From positions 186,001-250,000 of the forward strand of contig JAHQIY010000040.1 in the NCBI GenBank assembly GCA_019054805.1: DNA of 64,000 nt. Direction: 5' to 3'. A program made the position numbers and the translations under genes. This document shows, piece after piece, positions 9,252-17,741 of this stretch; the stretch's first letter is position 1, and each line of letters opens with the position of its first letter. This stretch comes from Brachionus manjavacas (taxonomy: Eukaryota > Rotifera > Eurotatoria > Ploima > Brachionidae). The notes under the pieces were generated by a model. The model was given only the letters and a program-made list of their open reading frames with translations. It had not been told where the DNA came from and did not search any database.

Positions 9252-9300
9252 TTATACCAATCGGCATAAACAGGTGAACAAAGAACTGTTCGGTTGGTAT
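9252..9300. repeat. Imperfect inverted repeat upstream of MAPEG gene
   Basis: Arms ATACCAATCGGC and TTCGGTTGGTAT pair with few mismatches around an inner ACAG/CTGT stem. TATACCAAT-type palindromes are frequent between Vibrio genes and may be small dispersed repeats. A 5-prime UTR structure for the next gene is the alternative. Only one copy was noticed in this window. Confidence 0.4.
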
Positions 9301-9321
9301 TGAATAACAAGGAGAATGTTG

Positions 9322-9708
9322 ATGGTTACAGCGCTTTACGCTGCAATTCTTGCTGCACTAATGATTTGGCTCTCTATTCAGGTGATTAAGCAGCGCCGCA
9401 AAGCTCAGGTGAAATATGCGGATGGCGGGGTAGATGCCCTGACGATCGCCAGAAGTGCACAGGGCAACGCAGTGGATTACATCCCAATTACCTTAGTTCT
9501 GATGGCAATGGTGGAGTACAACGGTGCAAGCCCTTGGATGATCCATGCATGCGGTATTGTGTTTGTTCTGGGTCGTGTATTACATGCGAAAGGTATCCTT
9601 GCTGACAGACTAAAAGGTCGTATTTCGGGGATGAAGATGACCTTCTTAGTAATGGCGGTTCTGATTGTGCTTAATATTGCTTACCTACCATTTGATAGGA
9701 TGTGGTAA
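9322..9708 (+). CDS. MAPEG-family membrane protein (YecN-like)
   Basis: Integral membrane protein of 128 aa with four hydrophobic segments. It carries the MAPEG pattern: an RSAQGNAVDYIPITLVLMAMVE segment, then GRVLHAKG. The family includes glutathione transferases and bacterial homologues of unknown substrate such as YecN. The start is taken at 9322 because AAGGAG lies 7 bases before it. The in-frame ATG at 9316 would be only 2 bases from that site. Its stop overlaps the next ATG, so the two genes are probably co-transcribed. Confidence 0.82.
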   Translation: MVTALYAAILAALMIWLSIQVIKQRRKAQVKYADGGVDALTIARSAQGNAVDYIPITLVLMAMVEYNGASPWMIHACGIVFVLGRVLHAKGILADRLKGRISGMKMTFLVMAVLIVLNIAYLPFDRMW

Positions 9709-10229
9709 TGATGTTGCGTTCTCCTCCTGCATGGTCGCTAGTACTGACGGGGTTAGTCCTCAATGTCTTAGCGCTTTTGATGTCGAGCATTGTGCTCGAC
9801 GAGTTGAGTGGGGAGATTGGTCAGCTATCTGAGCAAAAAGACGAAAACATCTATTCAATTCAGCTCGCGTGGAACAGTGTTGAAATGCTCGAACGCAAGC
9901 GTGAAATGTTGCTCCTGCATATCGCTCATGAGGGCGAAGTTCAACAGCAACTGCAAGCGACGCTACAGGGTCAATTGAGTCAGTGGGTTAATCAGCCAAT
10001 ACCAGAGATTAGTTTGGACAACCTTCCTCAATTGATGATGCTGATAAACCAAGCCCAGCAATCGTATCGAAATCAAATTGATGACTTTTATCTAGAGAAT
10101 CTATCTATATCAGAGCTGATGACAACGCTTAATGAAAGGATCGCTTGGTACAAGAACATTGGCTTGTTTCTACAGGTGTTTGGTTTAGCTTTGATTCTTG
10201 CCAGAGACTTGGCTCGTAAGCCCAATTAA
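9708..10229 (+). CDS. Hypothetical membrane protein with periplasmic helical domain
   Basis: Not recognised. It has 173 aa, with one TM at each end (residues about 9-28 and 150-166) and a helical, Gln/Glu-rich middle (about 30-145) that could form a coiled coil. The layout resembles sensor or scaffold proteins with a periplasmic helical hairpin, but there is no HAMP or catalytic domain. It overlaps the MAPEG stop by one base and is followed by a strong terminator, so the two genes form a small operon. It may be a conserved Vibrio protein of unknown role. Confidence 0.65.
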   Translation: MMLRSPPAWSLVLTGLVLNVLALLMSSIVLDELSGEIGQLSEQKDENIYSIQLAWNSVEMLERKREMLLLHIAHEGEVQQQLQATLQGQLSQWVNQPIPEISLDNLPQLMMLINQAQQSYRNQIDDFYLENLSISELMTTLNERIAWYKNIGLFLQVFGLALILARDLARKPN

Positions 10230-10231
10230 CC

Positions 10232-10265
10232 ACAAAGCGATGGATTACCCATCGCTTTGTTTTTG
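10232..10265 (+). terminator. Rho-independent terminator after the MAPEG operon
   Basis: Perfect 12-bp stem ACAAAGCGATGG / CCATCGCTTTGT with loop ATTAC, followed by TTTTG. It directly follows the stop of the hypothetical membrane protein. Confidence 0.88.
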
Positions 10266-10317
10266 TCTATTGTTCAACGATTACCTAAACAATGCTCTCT
10301 ATAATACTCCAACATAG

Positions 10318-11340
10318 CTACCTAAATAGCAGTCGATAGAGGGACGTTTTTTCTAACCCTTTAATCAAGCCAAAGGTTATCACTATCGCGCCAAACAGTA
10401 CGGTCATATCTTTGGCAAATCCAGTCAGGTCCAATACTCCAGAAACGTTCATCATCACAATAATCATAGGTAGATGAGCCACGTAGAGAGGTAACACATA
10501 CTTAGATTGCTTGGTTAGCCAATAATGAGTTCCGAGTGCTGGGTTTGATAGTAACCACATAAAGCAGCCCGTTCCCCACAGCACAGTGCCAAACAGGAAG
10601 TCGTTGCCATTAAACGGTTGCTGATAGTTATTGAGGATAAAGGCTTCAGCGAAATGTAACAGCATACCGACTAACGCCAGCAGCAAGGCTTGACGAGAAG
10701 TAGCATTTATCGTTTGCTGACGAATCGAAAAACCAATCGCAAACAGCAAGGTACTAAAGAACGGGCCGTTTCGGGTAAAGAATGGAGACCAGAACTCTGT
10801 TAGCCCCTGATAGCTGCCTGCAAGAACCCCGTAAACATACAGTGCGATGCCAAGCGGGACAAAAAGCTCTATCTGCTTAAACTTTTGCAATCCAGCACCA
10901 ATCGCAGCTGCAAAAATCAGCGCGGGAATAAACCATAAGTGGACGAGACCGCCTTCTAGCAGCGAGTTGAGTGGTGCTTGCCCAAGGTAACCCCAATATC
11001 CTTGGCGTTCGGCGAGATACCCATGCTCAGCCACAGTCGCCCAGTTAAAAGGCATAACAAGGCATATCACACTCCAGACAATAAAAATGCGCAGCAAAGG
11101 AGTGGTGTAGCGCTTAAGCGTCGCGATTGGATCAACGGTTAGCTTAGGTTGGATCAAATAACCTGAGATCAAAAAGAACAAAGGGACGGCAAAGCGTGTT
11201 ATCTGGTTAAACACATATCCCACCCAGGGAGTCTCATTAATTTGCCAATAGCTGAGAAACATCTGACAGTGCATGGCGGCAATGGCTAAAATCGCTATCA
11301 CTCGGCCTAGCTCAATACTTTGAATTTTCTTACTTTCCAT
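10318..11340 (-). CDS. Membrane acyltransferase, acyltransferase-3 family
   Basis: Polytopic inner-membrane protein of 340 aa with about ten TM segments. The N-terminus SIELGRVIAILAIAAMHCQMF carries the Arg and His typical of acyltransferase-3 (COG1835/COG3274) enzymes. An FFLISGYL stretch after TM2 is also characteristic. These enzymes move acetyl or succinyl groups onto surface polysaccharides or other exported glycans, as WecH and OafA do. The substrate cannot be told from sequence, and no glycan gene cluster is next to it. It is monocistronic. Confidence 0.82.
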   Translation of the reverse strand: MESKKIQSIELGRVIAILAIAAMHCQMFLSYWQINETPWVGYVFNQITRFAVPLFFLISGYLIQPKLTVDPIATLKRYTTPLLRIFIVWSVICLVMPFNWATVAEHGYLAERQGYWGYLGQAPLNSLLEGGLVHLWFIPALIFAAAIGAGLQKFKQIELFVPLGIALYVYGVLAGSYQGLTEFWSPFFTRNGPFFSTLLFAIGFSIRQQTINATSRQALLLALVGMLLHFAEAFILNNYQQPFNGNDFLFGTVLWGTGCFMWLLSNPALGTHYWLTKQSKYVLPLYVAHLPMIIVMMNVSGVLDLTGFAKDMTVLFGAIVITFGLIKGLEKTSLYRLLFR

Positions 11341-11585
11341 AACGACATCAAAACCATTAAAAGTGTTCAGGGTATATCAATAAATCAGCCTTAAGGAATG
11401 AATCTAAATCAAATTATGCAGCGGCTACTATCAGTTACCACAGTAATTTGAGAGTCAAATCTAACCCTAAGAATTGTTACATTTACGGGTTAGACTTTGT
11501 GATTTCATTCAGTGACAAGTGAGATAAAATTTGCAAAAAAGAACGAGTGTGCTAAAAATAGCATTAACAGTAACGAGAGAGCAGT

Positions 11586-12173
11586 ATGAGTAAAGGCAAA
11601 GTTACCCGAGAAAATATCTTAAGTAAGGCATTTGAGCTAGCGAGTGAAAATGGGCTTGAGAGCTTAACCATTGGGGAATTAGCCAAGCAATGTAGGATGT
11701 CGAAGAGTGGCTTATTTGCTCACTTTAACTCCAAAGATAACCTGCAAATAGCGGTTTTGGATTACGCCAACCAGATCTTTACTCAGCGCGTGATTGCGCC
11801 CGCGAGGGAGCGAACTTCGATCACCATCGAAGAAAAACTCACATTGCTGCTCGATAACTGGTTAGGGTGGAACCACTCTTTTCAAGGCAGCTGTATGTTC
11901 TTAGATGCTTGGAAAGAGACAAGCGCAGAAGCTGCCCCTACCCAGCAAGTACTAAAGAAAACCATCGCGACTTGGATAGAGTACTTACGAATTCAAGTCG
12001 CGAAAGGGGTCGAGAACGGTGAATTTCGCCAAGATCTTGAGCCTAGGCAGGCCACGTTTGAATTGTATGGCTTGTATTTAAGTGCCCACCTGTTTTATTC
12101 CATACACGGAGAGCAGGCGAGCAACGAACACTTCTGGCAGGGCGTTAAGCGTTTGATTGCAAGCTGGAAGTAA
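11586..12173 (+). CDS. TetR/AcrR-family transcriptional regulator
   Basis: DNA-binding repressor of 195 aa. The N-terminal TetR helix-turn-helix (about 8-55) reads LSKAFELASENGLESLTIGELAKQC with recognition helix MSKSGLFAHFNSKDNL. The ligand-binding part (about 80-195) resembles the TetR_C domain seen in YcdC/RutR-like regulators that carry a WLGW motif. A purine-rich site (CGAGAGA) precedes the ATG. It lies 109 bases upstream of an alpha/beta hydrolase gene in the same orientation, which is the probable target. Confidence 0.9.
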   Translation: MSKGKVTRENILSKAFELASENGLESLTIGELAKQCRMSKSGLFAHFNSKDNLQIAVLDYANQIFTQRVIAPARERTSITIEEKLTLLLDNWLGWNHSFQGSCMFLDAWKETSAEAAPTQQVLKKTIATWIEYLRIQVAKGVENGEFRQDLEPRQATFELYGLYLSAHLFYSIHGEQASNEHFWQGVKRLIASWK

Positions 12174-12281
12174 CGGATTTCTAAGCTAAGTAGACTCTAC
12201 TTGGCTTATTATTTAATTAAAAATAGCACGGTCGTTCGCTTTTTGGCGAGAAGTAGAGACTGGCACCAAAAGGATAAAACC

Positions 12282-13130
12282 ATGAGTGAGAAGATTTACT
12301 TTAATACCTCGCAAAAGTTCAGTGTAAAGAAGAGCTTGGTTAACATAACCACTCGGCTTCACCATACTCTAGCGCCTAACCATGCGAAGAATACTGCGCG
12401 TAAATTACTGCTTACCCCTGCGCGTACCAAGCCTAAGAATGCTGAGCCAACCGGATTGATTAAAGGGGAAGTAGAATCGAAGGAAGGGGTACTCAAAACG
12501 TACCAATTAGGCACAGGCCCAGTGTGGGTGCTGACCCATGGTTGGTCGGGGAGTGCGAGTCAGTTTTACCCCTTGATGGAGCACATAGCGAGCCGAGGCT
12601 ACACCGCCTTGGCGTATGATCACCCGGGTCACGGTCAAAGTGGCGGCGTGTACGGGCATATTCCGGCATTTGTTCATGGCTTAGAAGCGATTTTAGATAG
12701 CGTTGATGATGTGGCTGGACTTGTTGGTCATAGCATGGGAACGGCGTCTTCGATCGAGTGTCATCATCAGAAGTTGGTCGATAAACCATTCTTGTTGATT
12801 GCACCTGTATTGGATTATCTCGACAACTTATTTGGCAGCGTCGCTCGCTCAGGATACTCAATGCGTTTGTTCAATGCAGTCGTTTCTGAGGTTGAAGATC
12901 AGTACCACTACCCAATTCAATCCGTCGATCCGTACAACAAGCTCAAGTTACGCAGTGCGCAAACCATTATCGTCCACGACGAAGGCGACAAGTTTACTAA
13001 GTTTGAGGTGTCACAAAAGGCAGCTCAAGAAATGGAAAACGTTACGCTTGTGGCAACCCAAGGGCAAGGCCACGGCAGAGTGATGAAGTGTGCTGAAGTA
13101 ATGGAAAGCTTCGATAAGCTGATTGGATAA
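12282..13130 (+). CDS. Alpha/beta hydrolase
   Basis: Predicted cytoplasmic esterase or lipase-like hydrolase of 282 aa. The oxyanion-loop motif is LTHGWSGSASQ, the nucleophile elbow is GHSMG (catalytic Ser), and the candidate acid and His lie in VHDEGD and GQGHGRV. The start is taken at the ATG at 12282, which has an AAAAGGA site upstream. A longer reading from 12201 adds a poorly conserved extension. It probably forms a regulator-enzyme pair with the TetR gene before it. The substrate is unknown. Confidence 0.85.
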   Translation: MSEKIYFNTSQKFSVKKSLVNITTRLHHTLAPNHAKNTARKLLLTPARTKPKNAEPTGLIKGEVESKEGVLKTYQLGTGPVWVLTHGWSGSASQFYPLMEHIASRGYTALAYDHPGHGQSGGVYGHIPAFVHGLEAILDSVDDVAGLVGHSMGTASSIECHHQKLVDKPFLLIAPVLDYLDNLFGSVARSGYSMRLFNAVVSEVEDQYHYPIQSVDPYNKLKLRSAQTIIVHDEGDKFTKFEVSQKAAQEMENVTLVATQGQGHGRVMKCAEVMESFDKLIG

Positions 13131-13137
13131 GTTTATT

Positions 13138-13163
13138 AAAGGGGGGCTGCCAAGTCCCCTTTT
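13138..13163. terminator. Bidirectional terminator between convergent genes
   Basis: Stem AAAGGGG / CCCCTTT with a twelve-base GC-rich loop and T or A runs on both outer sides. It lies between the alpha/beta hydrolase and the leftward AraC-type regulator. Confidence 0.7.
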
Positions 13164-13173
13164 AACCACCTGA

Positions 13174-14168
13174 TTAATGGCATTGCTCTCGGTAGTGACC
13201 AGGTGAAACGCCTTTCCAAGCACTGTAGGCGCGAATAAAAGAATTGGACTCCTGAAAGCCAAGCAGAAACGAAATCTCTCCTAAAGACATCTCTGATTTC
13301 TCTAAGTAATGATCAGCAAGTTCTTCTCTAACCGTTTGTAAGATACTTTGGAAGCTCTCCTTTTCAGTACTGAGCTTACGTTGAAGTGTGCGCTTACTCA
13401 TCGCAAGTTTTTCTGCGACGTCTTCAATACTAGATTGACCACTTGGCAGCGCTTCCAGTAGGACTGCTCTAACTCTATCTGATGTGGTGGCACTGCTATC
13501 GAGATCGGATAATTTTTGATTGAGTTTCGCCTCGAAAAACTCCCACATAGCCGCATTCGAGGTAAGGAAGGTTCGTGCGGCATCTTGCGCAGAAAATCGA
13601 ATTTTTACCTCTTCCCCTTTGCGAATGGAGCAGCCGAAGTAGCTTTCATACTGAGTGATATCCTTCGGTAGCACTTGCAGTTCAACACTTAGCGGGCGAA
13701 TTGGCTCTCGCGTTGCCAATCGTGCCAACTGAGTAAAAAGACAGTTTCCATTAGGCCAAGCGTTTTTGGCAGTGCTTCGCGGTAGCCGTAGCAGCGTACC
13801 GTGATTTCTGTGTATTGCTCGGTTTGACTCACTACAGACATCATTGGGCCAATCAGCGGTTTGTATTGGCTCAATCGGCTTAAGGCAGCGTTGAGGTTTG
13901 GACTGCAGATAGAAGCAAACAGAGGGGTATCAAATGCTTCCACTGAGAGGTGCTGTGCGAACAAAAGTGGGACTTCTTTATCCCCTGCTGCTTTTTCTAG
14001 GCCATTACACAATTGAAAGTATTCGTGAGGTGCTAAGCTCGCACTCTCTCTGCTAAATAAATCCCCCGGCAGGTTGGCAAAAGCCAACACAGCTTGGAGA
14101 TCAATTTGCATGTCATTGAGTAGCACTTTCCATAATGGAGAGACGGCAAATCGGTTCGCACGTTTCAT
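13174..14168 (-). pseudogene. AraC-family regulator split by a one-base frameshift
   Basis: Two overlapping leftward frames together make one AraC regulator of the ArgR/OruR-like type, with an N-terminal AraC-arabinose-binding-like domain. The upstream frame (14168 to 13689) holds the ligand domain up to ETVFLL. The downstream frame (entered near 13736) continues as QLARLATREPIRPLSVEL and carries the HTH_18 domain, with IEDVAEKLAMSKRTLQRKL and a C-terminal SFIRAYSAWKGVSPGHYR. Family sequences run straight through this junction. The break lies in a run of five A on the + strand (13735-13739), where six would restore the frame. A sequencing error, a real mutation or -1 slippage (C TTT TTA) are all possible. 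It starts 4 bases after the SDR gene stop, so it is co-transcribed with it. Confidence 0.8.
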
Positions 14169-14172
14169 TTTA

Positions 14173-14949
14173 TTAGTTCTTTTCCATAAACTTACGAGAC
14201 ATTTTTAATACCATCTTACGCGGTAAGAATGGAATTACCCAGTTAAGTTGAAATTTTAGCCCACGTTCGTTGAATGCAACTAGTTCGCCTTTATCCATTG
14301 CCTGATAACCGCATTCAGCGACTGAACGAGGTGATTTGGCATTTTTCCAAATGTCGACACCATCTAGGTTGCCCGCTGCGACGAAACCTGTTGCGACAGG
14401 CCCTGGACATAATGCAGTTGCAGTAACATTGTATTGCGCGACCTCTTCGGCAATTGCTTGAGTAAAAGAGGTGACATAAGCCTTAGTGGCGTAGTAAACC
14501 GCTTGCAGTGGACCGGGAATAAACGATGCAGTCGATGAAACATTAAGAATGCGCCCATTACGTCTTTCAACCATACCTTGCAAAAAGTGGTGAGTCAGGT
14601 TGGTTAGGGTCACCATGTTTAACTGCATCATGGCTTGCTCATCCGTGAGTGCTCGTTCGTGGAACAATCCATGGCCGCCGAAACCCGCATTATTAATTAA
14701 AGTATCGATTTGTAGTCCCATCGCTTCGACGCTAGCGGCAACTCTATCTGCTGACTCAGGATCAGATAAGTCTTCGGCAATAACAAACACCTTGCTTTGG
14801 TATTCGCTTTCCAATTCAGCTTTCAGTTGGTTTAACTTATCTTCAGATCGCGCCACCAATACAAGATCGCCACCTTTTTGAGCGTGTATTTTTGCTAGCT
14901 CTAAACCGATACCACCTGATGCGCCAGTAATTAATGCTGTGTTTGCCAT
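14173..14949 (-). CDS. Short-chain dehydrogenase/reductase
   Basis: NAD(P)-dependent oxidoreductase of 258 aa. The cofactor motif TGASGGIG (9-16), the NNAG motif, the catalytic Ser in NVSSTASF and YYATK (YxxxK) are all present. The start is taken at 14949, where GTGAGG lies upstream. An in-frame extension to 15024 lacks a ribosome-binding site. It resembles DltE/YqjQ-type SDRs whose substrates are mostly unknown, and it shares a transcript with the split AraC regulator. Confidence 0.87.
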   Translation of the reverse strand: MANTALITGASGGIGLELAKIHAQKGGDLVLVARSEDKLNQLKAELESEYQSKVFVIAEDLSDPESADRVAASVEAMGLQIDTLINNAGFGGHGLFHERALTDEQAMMQLNMVTLTNLTHHFLQGMVERRNGRILNVSSTASFIPGPLQAVYYATKAYVTSFTQAIAEEVAQYNVTATALCPGPVATGFVAAGNLDGVDIWKNAKSPRSVAECGYQAMDKGELVAFNERGLKFQLNWVIPFLPRKMVLKMSRKFMEKN

Positions 14950-15285
14950 GTTGTGCCTCACTTTCTGATTGTTAAACGTTATGTAATTGGGATGAGGAAA
15001 TAATAAGCAATCTAATCGCGCCACACACTGGCAAAAGGTGACACATTGCTCGCCAATGACGCCAATTGAAATTTACTAATTGGGATTGAGTGATAATTAT
15101 CGTGAATTATTTTTCTAGAAAATAGATCTGATGGTGATGCTTAAATATCCAATCTATTCATGCTGTTAACATTCATAACCTTATTGTTGATATGGTTAAC
15201 AAATTCGCAATGAAAAATATTTCCAGAAGGTATTTATGTGGGATCATTTGCAATGCCACAAGGCCCTAATAAGGAAAAAATAATA
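14950..15285. other. Divergent intergenic region, SDR / DASS transporter
   Basis: AT-rich, gene-free 336 bases between divergent genes, so it should hold both promoters. A perfect palindrome GATAATTATC is at 15092-15101, and two GTTAAC-containing stretches lie near 15170 and 15197. No regulator site could be named with confidence. Confidence 0.5.
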
Positions 15286-16674
15286 ATGAATAGAAATGAT
15301 AGTGTCCCTTTGCCCAACAACACTAGAGAATGGTTTTTCAACCGCAATAGTCTGATTATCCTCGCAGATGTTGCCCTGTTTCTCACCTTGTACTTTACTT
15401 TGCCTTTTGACCCTCAAGTGGTGCTAGGTATTAGTATGCTCACCTTTGTCGCGATTCTTTGGCTGACAGAGGCATTACATGTCACCGTAACGGCCATTTT
15501 GGTCCCGATTATGGCGGTTTTGTTTGGTGTATTTGACACTCAAACGGCACTGAACAACTTTGCTAACTCAATTATCTTCTTATTCTTGGGTGGCTTCGCC
15601 TTAGCAGCCGCTATGCATCGTCAAGGACTGGATAAAGTTATCGCCGATAAAGTGCTAATCCTCGCTAAAGGTAAAATGAGTGTGGCTGTGTTCATGCTGT
15701 TTGGTGTTACCGCTGCGCTATCAATGTGGATCAGTAACACTGCAACCACGGCGATGATGCTGCCTTTGGTACTCGGCGTGTTAAGCAAAGTGAATTCTGA
15801 AAGTGGTCATAAGACCTATGTATTTGTTCTGCTCGGCATCGCCTACAGCGCAAGTATTGGTGGTATTGCAACGATTGTTGGTAGCCCACCGAATGCTATC
15901 GCCGCTGCGGAAGTTGGTTTAACTTTTACTGAGTGGATGAGCTTTGGTGTACCAACTTCGCTAATTTTATTGCCTGTTGCTATAGCTGTTCTTTACGCGA
16001 CTCTAAAGCCAAACTTATCTGGAGAGTTCGAGTTAAATCGCGACGCGATCAACTGGGATAAAGGTAAGGTTGTGACTTTGGCTATTTTTGGTGCCACAGT
16101 CTGTTTATGGATCTTTAGCAAGCCGATTAATGCCATGCTCGGTGGTTACGCTAAGTTTGATACGCTTGTGGCGCTAGCAGCCATTATCGCAGTTAGCTTT
16201 GCCCGCGTTGTTCACTGGAAAGATATTGAGAAGACCGCAGATTGGGGCGTTTTGCTTCTTTTCGGTGGTGGTATCTGTTTGAGTAATGTTCTAAAGGCAA
16301 CGGGAACAAGTGTCTTTCTTGCCAATACCCTGAGTGAGATGATTGCTCACTGGGGGATCTTCTTCATCATCGCTATCATTGCGGTTTTTGTTGTGTTCTT
16401 AACGGAATTCGCCAGTAATACGGCGAGTGCGGCTTTGTTAATCCCTGTGTTTGCAAGCGTTGCAGAAGCATTTGGCATGTCGCCTGTCATCCTGTCTGTT
16501 CTGATAGCGGTTGCCGCATCCTGTGCCTTTATGTTGCCAGTTGCGACGCCTCCGAATGCGATTGTGTTTGGATCTGGGCATATTAAACAGAGTGAGATGA
16601 TGCGAGTTGGTATTATCCTTAACATTGCTTGTATCGGCGTGCTCACCTTTATCGCTCTGAGCTTTTGGACCTAG
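15286..16674 (+). CDS. DASS/SLC13-family sodium:anion symporter
   Basis: Polytopic transporter of 462 aa, predicted to take up di- or tricarboxylates or related anions with sodium. The two DASS signature motifs are visible: [11 protein letters not shown] in the first half and [11 protein letters not shown] followed by [12 protein letters not shown] in the second. [13 protein letters not shown] marks the first re-entrant hairpin. The ATG at 15286 has AAGGA ten bases upstream. An upstream GTG at 15238 in the same frame, with GAAGG, is a possible alternative. A terminator follows, so it is not co-transcribed with the aspartoacylase gene. Confidence 0.88.
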   Translation: MNRNDSVPLPNNTREWFFNRNSLIILADVALFLTLYFTLPFDPQVVLGISMLTFVAILWLTEALHVTVTAILVPIMAVLFGVFDTQTALNNFANSIIFLFLGGFALAAAMHRQGLDKVIADKVLILAKGKMSVAVFMLFGVTAALSMWISNTATTAMMLPLVLGVLSKVNSESGHKTYVFVLLGIAYSASIGGIATIVGSPPNAIAAAEVGLTFTEWMSFGVPTSLILLPVAIAVLYATLKPNLSGEFELNRDAINWDKGKVVTLAIFGATVCLWIFSKPINAMLGGYAKFDTLVALAAIIAVSFARVVHWKDIEKTADWGVLLLFGGGICLSNVLKATGTSVFLANTLSEMIAHWGIFFIIAIIAVFVVFLTEFASNTASAALLIPVFASVAEAFGMSPVILSVLIAVAASCAFMLPVATPPNAIVFGSGHIKQSEMMRVGIILNIACIGVLTFIALSFWT

Positions 16675-16704
16675 CCACTAGCTAGCTTGATATCGACACT
16701 CCCT

Positions 16705-16733
16705 AAAGCCTACCTACTACGGTAGGCTTTTTT
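16705..16733 (+). terminator. Rho-independent terminator of the DASS gene
   Basis: Perfect 10-bp stem AAAGCCTACC / GGTAGGCTTT, loop TACTAC, then a T run. It separates the transporter from the Zur-box promoter downstream. Confidence 0.88.
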
Positions 16734-16776
16734 AGTTGTGCGTATTTCAAACCCTAGAAAGTTTATTTTGTATGTT

Positions 16777-16793
16777 TTGTTATGTTATAACAT
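16777..16793. promoter_or_regulatory. Zur-box-like operator upstream of aspartoacylase
   Basis: TTGTTAT GTT ATAACAT matches 13 of 14 arm positions of the gammaproteobacterial Zur palindrome ATGTTAT-N3-ATAACAT. It ends 33 bases before the aspartoacylase ATG, where it could cover the promoter. A near-identical site precedes zur itself. Confidence 0.75.
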
Positions 16794-16826
16794 TTGAGTA
16801 ATTTAAAACCTTGGAATAGAAATATA

Positions 16827-17699
16827 ATGGACAAGATCAATAGCGCGCTGATTGTTGCGGGGACACATGGTAATGAGCTTTCAGGTATTTATTTGCATAA
16901 GCTGATTAATGACAGGCTATACTCCGCTGAACGTTCAACATTTGCTACCTCTTCGGTGATCGCTAACCCAGAAGCGGTAAAACAGAATGAGCGCTATTTA
17001 GAGACAGACTTAAATCGTGAGTTTTCTGAACTTGGTAACGAGAAAGATCGAGTGTTGCATGAAAGTAAGGTCGCTGCTGCATTCGCTGCCAAATATGCCG
17101 CCAGCAAAAATCAGCTCATCGTTGATTTACATAACACGACCAGCAATATGGGCGCGACGCTCATCTTACTCTCTACGAATCCCTTCTACCGTAAAATGGG
17201 AGCTTACGTAAAACAGCGTATGCCAAAAGCAAACATCTTGTTTGAAGATAGAAAGCCATGGTCAGAGCAACCTTATTTGTGCTCAATAGGCGAGTATGGC
17301 GTGATGATTGAAGTCGGGGCTCAAGCTCATGGCTCGCTGAAGTCGGAAACACTTGAGTTGATGAAACAAATGCTCACGGCGGTGCTAGATTACTTAGAAA
17401 AGCACAATCTCAATCAGATAGATAACTTGCAAGATTACAGCGCGTTTTTCTACACGGAAGAGGTGCCGATTCTGCTCGATCAAGATGGAATGCGCAGTGC
17501 TATGGTTCATCCGATGGTATGCGGGAGAGACTTTGAAGTGGTGAAGCAAGGAGAGCCGCTACTAGCAACGTTTTTAGGTCATGATATTCTTTGGGAGAAG
17601 GCACAAGATATCTACCCACACTTCATCAATGAAAGTGCCTATAGCAAAGCCAATATTGCGATGGCTTTGGCAGAGAAACGCTTAGTTTCAGCAAGTTAG
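16827..17699 (+). CDS. Aspartoacylase / succinylglutamate desuccinylase family hydrolase
   Basis: Zinc-dependent amidohydrolase of 290 aa, closest in layout to aspartoacylase, which splits N-acetylaspartate into acetate and aspartate. The zinc ligand motif GTHGNE gives His and Glu. DLNREFS carries the substrate-binding Asn-Arg, DLHNTTSN holds the third ligand His, and EVGAQAHG contains the expected catalytic Glu. All are intact, so it should be active. The ATG at 16827 lies just after a Zur-box-like site, which implies induction in low zinc. That is unusual for an enzyme that itself needs zinc. AstE is a less likely identity because no ast operon is nearby. Confidence 0.82.
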   Translation: MDKINSALIVAGTHGNELSGIYLHKLINDRLYSAERSTFATSSVIANPEAVKQNERYLETDLNREFSELGNEKDRVLHESKVAAAFAAKYAASKNQLIVDLHNTTSNMGATLILLSTNPFYRKMGAYVKQRMPKANILFEDRKPWSEQPYLCSIGEYGVMIEVGAQAHGSLKSETLELMKQMLTAVLDYLEKHNLNQIDNLQDYSAFFYTEEVPILLDQDGMRSAMVHPMVCGRDFEVVKQGEPLLATFLGHDILWEKAQDIYPHFINESAYSKANIAMALAEKRLVSAS

Positions 17700-17731
17700 A
17701 AAAAGCCTGAGTGCTCTATGGGCACTCAGGA
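17700..17731 (-). terminator. Terminator of the zur-pyrC2-yeiR operon
   Basis: In the leftward sense, stem CCTGAGTGC / GCACTCAGG with a seven-base loop is followed by CTTTTT. It lies just past the stop of the GTPase gene and before the convergent aspartoacylase stop. Confidence 0.8.
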
Positions 17732-17741
17732 CTGGTTGCAT

